DNA from: Flavobacteriales bacterium
GTDB taxonomy: Bacteria > Bacteroidota > Bacteroidia > Flavobacteriales_D > Crocinitomicaceae
Direction: 5' to 3'
Length of the DNA stretch: 64,000 bases
Assembly: GCA_013373595.1 (NCBI GenBank)
Contig: JABXHO010000004.1
Coordinates: 1 to 64,000, forward strand
Positions 1 through 7,581 of the stretch are shown here, in pieces. Under the pieces are notes generated by a model. The model was not told where the DNA came from, ran no database searches, and worked only from the letters and a program-made list of their open reading frames with translations. The position numbers and the translations under genes are program-made. The first letter of the stretch is position 1, and every line of letters starts with the position of its first letter.

Positions 1-2
1 AT

Positions 3-77
3 CGCATCGCGCAGCGCATGAACGAAAGCATGACAGATCCGAGTCAGAAAAAACTAATTCGGCGCTTAATTCGCTAG
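3..77 (+). CDS. C-terminal fragment of an unidentified protein
   Basis: A reading frame is open from the left window edge and stops at TAG (75-77), giving 24 residues rich in Arg, Lys and Gln. The next gene converges on it from the minus strand after a 9-base gap, a plausible gene-end arrangement. There is too little sequence to identify a family, and an open frame this short could also occur by chance. Position and basic composition are all that can be seen. Confidence 0.35.
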   Translation, partial: RIAQRMNESMTDPSQKKLIRRLIR

Positions 78-86
78 CGTTATTTT

Positions 87-1442
87 CTACAGGTTTTTAT
101 CGAGCAAAAACAAGAGCGAAGCAATGGCTGCTGCTCCTAATTCCAATTCACGCTTATTGACGTTTTCGAAGACATCACTCGGTGCATGATGAAAGTCGAA
201 ATAGCGCTGAGAGTCAGGTACAAATCCAAACAACGGAATTTCTGGATAATATTTTTTTAGTGGACTGATGTCAACACCGCCGTAGCCTTTTTCAAACACA
301 TGTAAGTCGTAGTGCGTTAAATCTTCTTCGAAGGTTTCGAGCAATTGCACATAATTTTCTTCTCCATCACAATGAAACCCACGAGGAGCAAATCCACCGC
401 GATCACTCTCAACAGCCGCTATTTGTTTTTCTCCTAAATCACTCACAATTTTTGCGTAGGATTGTCCACCACGATTCCCATTCTCCTCATTCATGAAAAA
501 CACAAGTCGTAGGGTGTGTTTCGGGCGGTAGTTGAGTGTTTTCAGAATGCGTAGCGCTTCCAGGCAATGAACAATGCCGGCACCATCATCGTGCGCTCCT
601 TCTCCCGTGTCCCACGAGTCTAGATGTCCACCGAAGGTAATGATCTCTTCAGGTGATTCTGTTCCCGTCATTTCGCCGATAACGTTGTAAGAAGTAGCAT
701 CTGGATATGCTCTACAGTCCATTTCCAGTACAAATTTCGCCGATCCGTTCGTTAAAACTTCGGATAATTTCTCTGCATCTAAGGTGGATAATGCGGCAGC
801 GGGAATGCGTTCCACAGTATCGACATAATGCATAGACCCTGTATGTGGATGCTCATCGATGGGAAGTCCTAAAGAACGGATTAAAACCGCTTTTGCTCCT
901 AACTTTGATGCTTCCACGGCACCAAATCCTCGGATGGCATAACATCCTCCGTAGGCACGAAAGGTGTTGATCTGCTGCTCATCCATCGGCTGGTTGATAA
1001 AAACAATTTTTCCTTCAACTTGCTTTGAATTGGCCTTCTTGAGGTCTTCCAATGAGTTGAATTCAATTATGTCGGCTTCCATCGTTCCGTTGGTGCCAAT
1101 TGATCCGCCAAGAGCGAGTAAATGCACTTTGATAATTTCACCTTTATTGGTTTTAATCCATCCAGCTTCTTTCGTCCCGCGTTCCCAGTGAGGTACTTGA
1201 ATTTCCTGTAGGTAGACTTTATCAAACCCGTATTCTTCCATCTTCGATTTCCCCCAAAGTACGGCCATTTCGGCTTCAGCAGAACCTGTAATACGCGCGC
1301 CGATGTCTTTGCATAGACTGCGTAAATCTTCATATGCTTCTCCATCGGAAAGTGCCGTGTTGTATACCGAACGGATAAAGGTGGAGTCGTTTTGAGCGCT
1401 TACAGAATAGGAGAGAAGTAAAAAGAGAAAAATGCGATACAT
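87..1442 (-). CDS. Secreted M28-family metallopeptidase with PA domain
   Basis: Predicted exported zinc aminopeptidase/carboxypeptidase of the M28 (carboxypeptidase Q-like) group, 451 residues. A signal peptide covers residues 1-16 (ending SVSA). A protease-associated insert lies around residues 100-240. The dinuclear zinc site is readable: GGHLDSWD (His273, Asp275), AHDDGAG (Asp285), MNEENG (Glu319/320) and, near the C-terminus, FDFHHAPSD (His418/419). Length and motif order fit the family. It would remove terminal amino acids from peptides in the periplasm or outside the cell, supplying amino acids. It is preceded by about 200 bases without a gene on this strand, so it probably has its own promoter. 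Confidence 0.9.
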   Translation of the reverse strand: MYRIFLFLLLSYSVSAQNDSTFIRSVYNTALSDGEAYEDLRSLCKDIGARITGSAEAEMAVLWGKSKMEEYGFDKVYLQEIQVPHWERGTKEAGWIKTNKGEIIKVHLLALGGSIGTNGTMEADIIEFNSLEDLKKANSKQVEGKIVFINQPMDEQQINTFRAYGGCYAIRGFGAVEASKLGAKAVLIRSLGLPIDEHPHTGSMHYVDTVERIPAAALSTLDAEKLSEVLTNGSAKFVLEMDCRAYPDATSYNVIGEMTGTESPEEIITFGGHLDSWDTGEGAHDDGAGIVHCLEALRILKTLNYRPKHTLRLVFFMNEENGNRGGQSYAKIVSDLGEKQIAAVESDRGGFAPRGFHCDGEENYVQLLETFEEDLTHYDLHVFEKGYGGVDISPLKKYYPEIPLFGFVPDSQRYFDFHHAPSDVFENVNKRELELGAAAIASLLFLLDKNL

Positions 1443-1641
1443 GAAACTAATTTTTGGCTAAGATAAACAACAAACATTAATCTATTCGGAATCAAAACGC
1501 ATGCAACTTCTTGTTTTCCATTTTCGTCTATGTATGAAACGGACAAAAGAAGAACCTTTTTGATCCCGTTAGACAAAGACTTTTAATCGTATTTACTCTG
1601 CCTAAACGATGACTGAGGACTGGATTTCCAGTCCTTTTTTT
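1443..1641 (+). ncRNA. Possible small RNA ending in a plus-facing terminator
   Basis: This stretch between two minus-strand genes holds no convincing protein gene. At its right end is a perfect 8-bp hairpin (1616-1635, AGGACTGG / CCAGTCCT, loop ATTT) followed by a run of T on the plus strand (1635-1641). No plus-strand gene precedes it, so it may end a short plus-strand transcript. I could not find a clear TAnnTTTG promoter for it. A bidirectional or imperfect terminator for the minus-strand gene is the simpler alternative. Confidence 0.25.
1616..1641 (+). terminator. Rho-independent terminator, T-run on the plus strand
   Basis: Perfect 8-bp stem with a 4-base loop followed by seven T on the plus strand. 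It lies immediately beyond the displaced stop codon (1640-1642) of the minus-strand frameshifted gene, yet its U-tract serves plus-strand transcription. On the minus strand the hairpin is not followed by T. Confidence 0.6.
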
Positions 1642-1903
1642 ATTTATCCGAATTCTCGATTTCGTTTTGTCCTTTCGGGAAAGCATTCATTTCAACGACC
1701 CGTCGAATTAATTCAAAATCTTCGTCAAGTTGCTCATTTTTCTGTTGTGCTGGGCAGGTATGTTTTGCTGAAGGATCTATTTCTACACATCTGGCCTCTT
1801 GTTTTTTGATTTCCTCAAATGACTGAATAAACTGAGGGTAGGTTAAATCGGTAACGACCTTTCCATTTTCATTCAGTTGTATGCGGTCAAGGTGTGTTTT
1901 TTT
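1640..1903 (-). pseudogene. Out-of-frame C-terminal part of the upstream exported protein
   Basis: After the stop of the 1887-2378 gene, a different minus-strand frame stays open for 87 residues down to TAA at 1640-1642. Its codon use and composition look coding: it is rich in Glu, Lys and Gln and contains two cysteines about 11 residues apart. It joins the upstream frame if one A is removed from the A9 run at 1897-1905 (T9 on the plus strand), giving a continuous protein of about 245 residues. No start codon of its own is convincing. Either the gene is broken, the run is miscounted, or transcriptional slippage on the homopolymer produces the full protein. Confidence 0.6.
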
Positions 1904-2378
1904 TTAGGAGGTAGACGGAGTCTAAGCATTCGCATTGAGAGAGAGCTTCACCTTTGCGCTGAATGGTTAACTGAAAAATGATTTGCTTGTGGTTTTTAGT
2001 TTGCCGCCAGACTTCTAGGGTTTCAATATCTCGACTGATTCTACTTGTTGGTAGTATAAATCGCTCACTGTAATTGGTTGAGTCATCAAAGGATAGGAAT
2101 AGGTCTTTTCGAGTAAGCTGGTTAACCGTAAGAAATAGACTGGAACTATTCATCCAACGTACGTCCGAGGAACAATGAAACAAAAGTGTATCATTTTCCG
2201 AGTTTAATAGAATTTCTACTAGCACTGGATCATCAAATTCCCTCCACTTGCCGACGAGTTCATCTCCTTGATAGAGACCAATTGAATCCAAGGCATCTTT
2301 CTTAACAAGAGGCGTACTGGATGAAAGGAATAGTAGCGAAAAAAAGCAGAATTGTAAGATGTATAAAACTTGTTTCAT
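1887..2378 (-). CDS. Exported protein of unknown function, frameshifted at an A9 run
   Basis: The first 163 residues of a predicted exported protein; residues 1-22 form a hydrophobic signal segment. I do not recognise a domain. The mature part looks like a small beta-rich protein with a Cys-Glu-Cys near residue 146. The frame ends 4 residues after passing through an A9 homopolymer (1897-1905), and a well-formed continuation is found in another frame (1640-1903), so the intended product is probably about 245 residues. The next gene upstream, DUF2071, is only 8 bases away, so the two are probably co-transcribed. Confidence 0.6.
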   Translation of the reverse strand: MKQVLYILQFCFFSLLFLSSSTPLVKKDALDSIGLYQGDELVGKWREFDDPVLVEILLNSENDTLLFHCSSDVRWMNSSSLFLTVNQLTRKDLFLSFDDSTNYSERFILPTSRISRDIETLEVWRQTKNHKQIIFQLTIQRKGEALSQCECLDSVYLLKKNTP

Positions 2379-2386
2379 GTTTGTGC

Positions 2387-3097
2387 TTAAATGATTGTAC
2401 GATTTTTTTCAACGGTAATTTCTGACCCTTCCGCGAGCATGACGGATGTTGGTTGCATATCATTTAAACTACTGAATTCTTCTCCATATACAGCACCAAA
2501 ATCGACATCAATGGAGGAGTTATTTACTTCGTACGTGTTCCAGCGTGGGTGCGTCACTTCATATTCATTCGTTTTTGACGCGCTTACACGAGCATATCCC
2601 CAATAATGTTCTGTAATGAACTCTGTTTCGCTTTTTGCAACAAGTGGTATACTCTCTAAACTTGCCTCAATGTGTATGGAATGCCACTTTTTGTTTTTCT
2701 TCCATTTGTATTGAACAATTCGACTCAAGTCATTTTCACCCCATAGATGATCCATACGCATCGTTTCGTAGTGTTCTTTGTAAATTGTATTGGCTACAAG
2801 CGTTATTGCATGTCTTGGAACAATTTCCTTGATGAAAACAACACCACGTTTCCATTCATTGTTTTCTAACCGTTTCACGTAAAAACGCAAATTAACTTCT
2901 TCAAAGTTTGTATGAAATGGAATTTTGATTCCGAGTATTTTGGTGTTAATAAACCGAAAGCCAACGAGACTAACAAAGCACTGTCCTTCCCACAAATCAA
3001 GTTCCGTTCCGAAAGGAAGGTGAGGCTCTAAAATACTAGGGTTAACTGCGTAATTTGCAATTGCTAACTTTCTCCATTCTGCTTTAAGAAAACTCAT
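2387..3097 (-). CDS. DUF2071 (YqjF-like) family protein
   Basis: A cytoplasmic protein of 236 residues matching the DUF2071/YqjF family in length and pattern. The family N-terminus is visible: a W-R-x-L-x-x-x-N-Y motif, then H-L-P-x-G-T-E-L-D around residues 26-34, then the G-x-R-F and V-N-L-R-x-Y-V segments. The family adopts an acetoacetate-decarboxylase-like fold but has no settled function. It lies in a run of small minus-strand genes with gaps of 8 bases downstream and 25 upstream, so it is probably read as part of an operon. Confidence 0.85.
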   Translation of the reverse strand: MSFLKAEWRKLAIANYAVNPSILEPHLPFGTELDLWEGQCFVSLVGFRFINTKILGIKIPFHTNFEEVNLRFYVKRLENNEWKRGVVFIKEIVPRHAITLVANTIYKEHYETMRMDHLWGENDLSRIVQYKWKKNKKWHSIHIEASLESIPLVAKSETEFITEHYWGYARVSASKTNEYEVTHPRWNTYEVNNSSIDVDFGAVYGEEFSSLNDMQPTSVMLAEGSEITVEKNRTII

Positions 3098-3122
3098 GCG
3101 CCTTCGTTTTTGACTTGCTTAT

Positions 3123-3563
3123 TCAATTGTGTTTCTCCCAATTCTGCAACGCATGCTCATAAAACTGATAGGTCCTGGAACTATCTGCATCCACATACAC
3201 CTCAAAATGATGACCATCCGACTTGTAAACAGTAATGTAAGACGCATATGTTAATTTGGAAACAAGATCAGTTAGCGACATGGAGTCAACTTCGTTGAAG
3301 TAAGCCGATTCAATTCTTCGATTGTCATCTTCAATCCAATAACTCGCAATACGATTCGGTGTAATAAAGTTTCCTGATTGTTTTATACCATCGAGTCCTC
3401 CATTAGATTCGAATAGTTCAATCGTTTCTCCTTTGTCTAAAATTCCTAAACGTTTGATGTACGAAATGTCTTTTGAATTAAGTGAAGCTTCATCTTTATC
3501 CATTCCGCACGAAAAAAGGATTGCGAACAAGAAGAAAAATAATGTGTTCCTTTTGTTGGGCAT
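3123..3563 (-). CDS. Putative lipoprotein of unknown function
   Basis: 146 residues. Residues 1-19 form a lipoprotein signal peptide ending in the lipobox LFSC-G, so the mature protein would start at Cys19 and be attached to a membrane. The mature part is acidic and has no domain I recognise. It lies 25 bases upstream of the DUF2071 gene and 26 bases after another small exported protein. Function unknown. Confidence 0.7.
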   Translation of the reverse strand: MPNKRNTLFFFLFAILFSCGMDKDEASLNSKDISYIKRLGILDKGETIELFESNGGLDGIKQSGNFITPNRIASYWIEDDNRRIESAYFNEVDSMSLTDLVSKLTYASYITVYKSDGHHFEVYVDADSSRTYQFYEHALQNWEKHN

Positions 3564-3589
3564 ACGCGCTTAAAATAAGGAATCTTTAC

Positions 3590-4081
3590 CTATTTGATAT
3601 ATTCAATGTTTATGTTCGTGACGTTATCGAGAAGAATCAATGGTACATTAATCAAATCAAGGGAATAGGTGTAAATTATTCCATTACCTGTTTTTCCTTG
3701 CCAAAGCTTTAGTTTGTCTTTTGAGATATAGGTTTCCATTAAAAGGTCTCCTGTCTTATTATAGAATTCAAGGTGATATTTTTGTCTCCTGTTTCTTCCT
3801 TCTTCCATATTTCGTTCTCTCGATTTGATAGAAGTATTCGAAACAAATTCTAAATGCCATTCGGTGTACGCATATGCGTAGCCATAGCTTTCGTTTTCCA
3901 GTGCAGATGACTTGGAAACAGCTTTTGGTCGTTCCAAAAGCGTTTGTTTAATAACGTCCAGGTTGTAGCTGTTCGAGGTGAACGTAAAGTTACAATCAAC
4001 ACCACCCATTTGATCGGTAATTGTCTGGGAAGAAGAGTAGAAGCACAGAGCAGAAAATAATGTGATGAGTAAGGTTTTCAT
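3590..4081 (-). CDS. Exported protein of unknown function
   Basis: 163 residues with an N-terminal signal peptide (residues 1-18, ending FYSSSQ). The mature region begins with a Gly-Gly-x-Asp-Cys segment and has alternating hydrophobic/polar strands that suggest a beta-rich fold. I recognise no family. A terminator hairpin (4134-4160) separates it from the T9SS gene upstream, so it is probably the first gene of the small-protein run that continues to 1.9 kb. Confidence 0.65.
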   Translation of the reverse strand: MKTLLITLFSALCFYSSSQTITDQMGGVDCNFTFTSNSYNLDVIKQTLLERPKAVSKSSALENESYGYAYAYTEWHLEFVSNTSIKSRERNMEEGRNRRQKYHLEFYNKTGDLLMETYISKDKLKLWQGKTGNGIIYTYSLDLINVPLILLDNVTNINIEYIK

Positions 4082-4130
4082 AAAGGAATTTTTCTTCTGA
4101 AAGCCTCAAAATTCATGCCGATTATTCAAC

Positions 4131-4160
4131 AAAAAAAGCGCAGATCTTCTCTGCGCTTTT
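4131..4160 (-). terminator. Rho-independent terminator
   Basis: Hairpin AAAAGCGCAGA / TCTGCGCTTTT (11-bp perfect stem, 5-base loop) with a run of T after it on the minus strand. It lies 37 bases past the stop codon of the T9SS cargo gene that ends at 4197 and separates it from the gene starting at 4081. Confidence 0.85.
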
Positions 4161-4196
4161 ACAAGGGAAATATAAATAATGGGTACGTTGAATATA

Positions 4197-5666
4197 TTAT
4201 TTCAATACAGTCAAGCGTTGAGTTTCCGTACCTTGATCTGTTGAGATTGTCACGTAATACACTCCATTTCTCCAGTCTGAAACATTCAAGTTGTAATTGT
4301 GTACACCTAAGGTCTCAATAGTTTCGGTGGTTCTTCCTTGAGCATTTGTCACTAAAATCGAATTCATTGAAGCATTCGAGCGCAAAGCCGTAACGGAATT
4401 TCCTGGATTAGGATACATTTCAAAAGAGCCAACAGCACTATTGTTTACCGAGATGATATCAGAAAAATTCACTGAGCCATCAAAATCAACTTGTTTCAGA
4501 CGGTAGTAAGAAATACGATCGTACGGTTTCGAGTCTATACTTTCGTAATTCGTTAGCGAAGTAGTGGTACCTACACCTGCTACAACATCAAATGCTTGCC
4601 AGTCCAGTCCGTCAATCGATCGTTCTACCACGAAGTGGCTGTTATTTGTTTCGGACGCCGTTGACCAATTCAATTTTACGCGGTTACCATCTCTATATCC
4701 GCTAAATAATGCCAATTCAACAGGTAATGGAACAATTGAACAATCTGTTGTAGCTGTATTTGAAGGAGCATCGTTTAGCGTAATTGTTTGCACCGTATTC
4801 GCATAATTTGTAACGAGCAAGACATACACTTCACCTGCGACTACGCTATTTACATTTGCTTGTTCAACTGCTGATGTCGAATAGCTACAGTCTAAGGGAA
4901 GTCCATATGAGTTACAATTGGTAGTGGCAGTAGCAACATCTGCAAAAGGTCCCCAGATGGCAAAATCAACATCCGATCCTGCTGTGATATCAATTGCTAG
5001 GCTTCCTCCCTGATCAATTTCCAAATAATACCATGACGGGTTGGGAGAAGTACTTAAACAATCGTAGTTGTTTCCTGGATCAATAACAGCAGCTTCTGTA
5101 CCATTTGCTTGAGCAGTAAACGAAATTGGACTTCCAGAACAAATAGGATCAGGAATGCTACAGTCGATATTGGTTGGTGGAGGAGTAACGTTAATTTCAG
5201 AAATACAGATATCCATGGTACCAGAAGTTGAGCTAAAGTTCCAAATTCTGATGAAGTACGTATCTCCAGGCGTTAATCCTGATAATGAAATTTCTGGCAT
5301 TAATCCATTCGCGTCATCATTACACGCAACTTCTGTTGGGGTTGGGCAAGGACCACTGTACACCGCCATTACAGCATCCGTAATGCTTCCAGCCTGAGTA
5401 GTAATTGTCACAGCTCCAGAGGCAGGAACTGTAAAACTAAACCAACCATCCGGAGATGAAATGGAGTTACACGAAGGAGAACCACCATTACTTGCGTCTG
5501 TTTGAAGCGATAGTCCATTTGTACTTGCTGCTGTAAATGAACAGCTTGAGTTCACTGGTAAATTGGGAGCGCCACCACCTCCACAGGGTGTATCTGATTG
5601 TCCAAAAGCGAATTCAAAACAAACGGTTAGGGCGAAAAGGCTGATGATTTTAATGCTGCGCTTCAT
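4197..5666 (-). CDS. T9SS cargo protein with two PPC-like domains and sorting domain
   Basis: A secreted surface protein of 489 residues from the ATG at 5666. A signal peptide (ending AFGQS) is followed by a Cys-rich N-terminus. Two tandem beta-sandwich repeats resembling pre-peptidase C-terminal (PPC) domains follow, with GPCPTP..ACNDD and SGLTPGDTYFIRIWN in the first. A segment typical of Bacteroidota surface proteins comes next (LNWSTASETNN, FVVERSIDG, YYRLKQVDFDG). A type A T9SS sorting domain starts at FEMYPNPGN and ends TQRLTVLK. An in-frame ATG at 5684 is also possible, but its product would begin with extra residues before the signal peptide. It overlaps the gene upstream by 17 bases, so they are probably co-expressed. 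Confidence 0.85.
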   Translation of the reverse strand: MKRSIKIISLFALTVCFEFAFGQSDTPCGGGGAPNLPVNSSCSFTAASTNGLSLQTDASNGGSPSCNSISSPDGWFSFTVPASGAVTITTQAGSITDAVMAVYSGPCPTPTEVACNDDANGLMPEISLSGLTPGDTYFIRIWNFSSTSGTMDICISEINVTPPPTNIDCSIPDPICSGSPISFTAQANGTEAAVIDPGNNYDCLSTSPNPSWYYLEIDQGGSLAIDITAGSDVDFAIWGPFADVATATTNCNSYGLPLDCSYSTSAVEQANVNSVVAGEVYVLLVTNYANTVQTITLNDAPSNTATTDCSIVPLPVELALFSGYRDGNRVKLNWSTASETNNSHFVVERSIDGLDWQAFDVVAGVGTTTSLTNYESIDSKPYDRISYYRLKQVDFDGSVNFSDIISVNNSAVGSFEMYPNPGNSVTALRSNASMNSILVTNAQGRTTETIETLGVHNYNLNVSDWRNGVYYVTISTDQGTETQRLTVLK

Positions 5667-6105
5667 AATTCTCAATGTCTTCAATGGTTAATGCTTTTCC
5701 TTCTACGATAACGACTCCGTGAGAATTATACTTCTCCTGATCTTCAGCCGATAAACTGTCATATTGATCCTTGTGAATGATCTTCACGTCCGGATGATAG
5801 TATAACCACGTTTTGATTTCACTAGCGTATTCTTCCGAAATTAACGAGCGCGAAGTAGAGGAATCTGTTTGTTTAGATTCATATTTTTGGATATCATCTG
5901 GAGTTAATTCTCCATTAAACAGGATGATTTCTTCTCCAAGTAAAATCTTTTTTTCTTCACTTAAGCTAGAATAGTCCGATTCGTCCATAATGACAACGGA
6001 AGGATGAGAGTTTACCCAAGCAGAGAGCGACTCCTTATTTTCCTGACCATACACGGAGAAAACTGCTAAGAACAGTGAAGTTAAAGTTAAATTAGGTTTC
6101 AGCAT
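5650..6105 (-). CDS. Small exported protein with two tandem ~50-residue repeats
   Basis: 151 residues with a signal peptide (1-20, ending SVYGQ). The mature part consists of two copies of one unit, about residues 27-80 and 96-148. Each has the pattern W-(V/L)-x-x-H-P-x-V-x-I, then Y-x-S-L-S-x-E, then a hydrophobic strand with G, then L-T-x-(D/E)-D-I-x-x-Y-E. I do not recognise the unit. Its stop codon lies inside the start of the downstream T9SS cargo gene, so the two proteins may act together at the cell surface. No catalytic motif is visible. Confidence 0.7.
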   Translation of the reverse strand: MLKPNLTLTSLFLAVFSVYGQENKESLSAWVNSHPSVVIMDESDYSSLSEEKKILLGEEIILFNGELTPDDIQKYESKQTDSSTSRSLISEEYASEIKTWLYYHPDVKIIHKDQYDSLSAEDQEKYNSHGVVIVEGKALTIEDIENYEAQH

Positions 6106-6464
6106 AAGCTACTTATTTATTGGTGTTCAATTCTAGAGACGAAATTTCTCACCTAAAGGTCACGATAAATGAGCAGATTGACTCTCTTCAATAACAAACA
6201 TACTATTTTATCTTTTAATTCGATGAATTGACTGAAAAAATCGATGAATTAACGTTTTTCGTCGATTCGATAAGTTTTTAAAAGTGTTTAAATTATTGAT
6301 TAATAGTATTTTGATAGGGTTGTGGATAGTGTCAGAAGTGAGTGATTTATACCATTTTTGGCGATAGAAAAAAAATCCACATGAATGGAAGGGTACGTTA
6401 TTCAATTTGGAATTCATCATGAAAATTCCCGCATTCAATTATCTTTGTTAAAAATTGAAATTAC
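6106..6464. promoter_or_regulatory. AT-rich divergent intergenic region
   Basis: 359 bases between divergent genes. I see no convincing gene here. It holds a direct repeat TCGATGAATT at 6220-6229 and 6241-6250 (21-base spacing), two DnaA-box-like sequences facing each other (TGTGGATAG at 6321-6329 and AAATCCACA at 6373-6381, 8/9 and 7/9 matches), and the ychF promoter element at 6440-6447. Confidence 0.5.
6440..6447 (+). promoter_or_regulatory. Promoter -7 element for ychF
   Basis: TATCTTTG is an exact match to the Bacteroidota -7 consensus TAnnTTTG, 17 bases before the ychF ATG at 6465. It implies a leader of roughly 10-13 bases. Confidence 0.6.
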
Positions 6465-7562
6465 ATGGCGTTAAAATGCGGAATTGTGGGGTTGCCTAAT
6501 GTAGGAAAATCCACTCTTTTTAACTGTTTGTCGAATGCCAAAGCGCAATCGGCCAATTATCCTTTTTGTACAATCGAACCGAATGTTGGTACGATTTCAG
6601 TACCAGATCCTCGCTTGGAGAATCTTGAAAAATTGGTAAATCCAGAGCGAGTTGTTCCTACAACAATGGAAATTGTGGACATCGCAGGATTGGTGAAAGG
6701 TGCTTCGAAAGGGGAAGGACTAGGAAACCAGTTCTTGGCAAATATTCGTGAAACAGACGCGATTATTCACGTTTTGCGCTGTTTCGACGATGGAAATGTT
6801 GTACACGTGGATGGAAAAGTTGATCCCGTGGCCGACAAAGAAATTATTGATATCGAACTTCAATTGAAAGATTTGGAGACGGTTGAAAAGAAGATAAGTG
6901 GTCTTGCACGTGTGATCAAATCTGGTGATAAGGACGCGATCAAAGAACATGCATTGGCTGAGCGCGCAAAAGATGCTTTGGAAAATGGTCGATCTGTTCG
7001 CACATTGGATTTGGATGAGACGGAAGCTGCGATCATGAAATCCTTTCAGTTGATTACATCAAAACCCGTGATGTATTTGTGTAACGTAGATGAGGCGTCT
7101 GTGAAATCAGGAAATAAATACGTGGACGCTGTTCGCGAAGCCGTGAAAGATGAAAATGCGGAAGTATTGGTGATCGGTGCGAAAATTGAAGCGGATATTA
7201 CTGAATTAGAAGAATACGAAGAGCGTCAAATGTTCTTGGATGAACTTGGTTTGGAAGAGCCAGGAGTAAATCGTTTGATTCGCTCGGCATACTCACTTCT
7301 TGATTTGGATACTTACTTCACGGCAGGAGTGAAGGAAGTGCGTGCATGGACAATCAAAAAAGGAATGACAGCACCACAAGCGGCAGGAGTGATTCACACA
7401 GATTTTGAAAAAGGATTTATCCGCGCCGAAGTGATGAAATACAAGGATTTTATCGAATTTGGAAGTGAAGCAGCTGTGAAAGAAGCAGGAAAGTTTCGCG
7501 TAGAAGGAAAGGAATACATTGTAGAAGATGGAGATGTGATGCATTTCCGCTTCAACGTTTAA
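6465..7562 (+). CDS. ychF: Redox-regulated ATPase/GTPase YchF (Obg family)
   Basis: A 365-residue P-loop NTPase of the universally conserved YchF/OLA1 group, thought to act on ribosomes and in stress responses. Visible motifs: P-loop GLPNVGKST (residues 9-17), switch region with DIAGLV, and a degenerate base-specificity motif NVDE where most GTPases have NKxD; in this family that accompanies ATP preference. A helical coiled-coil insert is in the middle, and the C-terminal TGS domain ends with EDGDVMHFRFNV. Length is normal for the family. The fumarylacetoacetase gene starts 19 bases downstream, so they may share a transcript. Confidence 0.95.
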   Translation: MALKCGIVGLPNVGKSTLFNCLSNAKAQSANYPFCTIEPNVGTISVPDPRLENLEKLVNPERVVPTTMEIVDIAGLVKGASKGEGLGNQFLANIRETDAIIHVLRCFDDGNVVHVDGKVDPVADKEIIDIELQLKDLETVEKKISGLARVIKSGDKDAIKEHALAERAKDALENGRSVRTLDLDETEAAIMKSFQLITSKPVMYLCNVDEASVKSGNKYVDAVREAVKDENAEVLVIGAKIEADITELEEYEERQMFLDELGLEEPGVNRLIRSAYSLLDLDTYFTAGVKEVRAWTIKKGMTAPQAAGVIHTDFEKGFIRAEVMKYKDFIEFGSEAAVKEAGKFRVEGKEYIVEDGDVMHFRFNV

Positions 7563-7581
7563 TATAAAAATTACGAAGAGC

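Noticed and set aside
1609-1809. 66-residue plus-strand open frame
   Set aside because: Antisense to the displaced C-terminal frame of the frameshifted gene, and it begins inside the terminator hairpin.
6321-6381. Replication origin
   Set aside because: Only two imperfect DnaA-like boxes and no dnaA, dnaN or gidA gene nearby; kept as a weak observation only.
6208-6438. 76-residue minus-strand open frame in the ychF upstream spacer
   Set aside because: Rich in Asn, Ile, Lys and Phe as expected of AT-rich noncoding DNA, no domain, and it occupies the promoter region.
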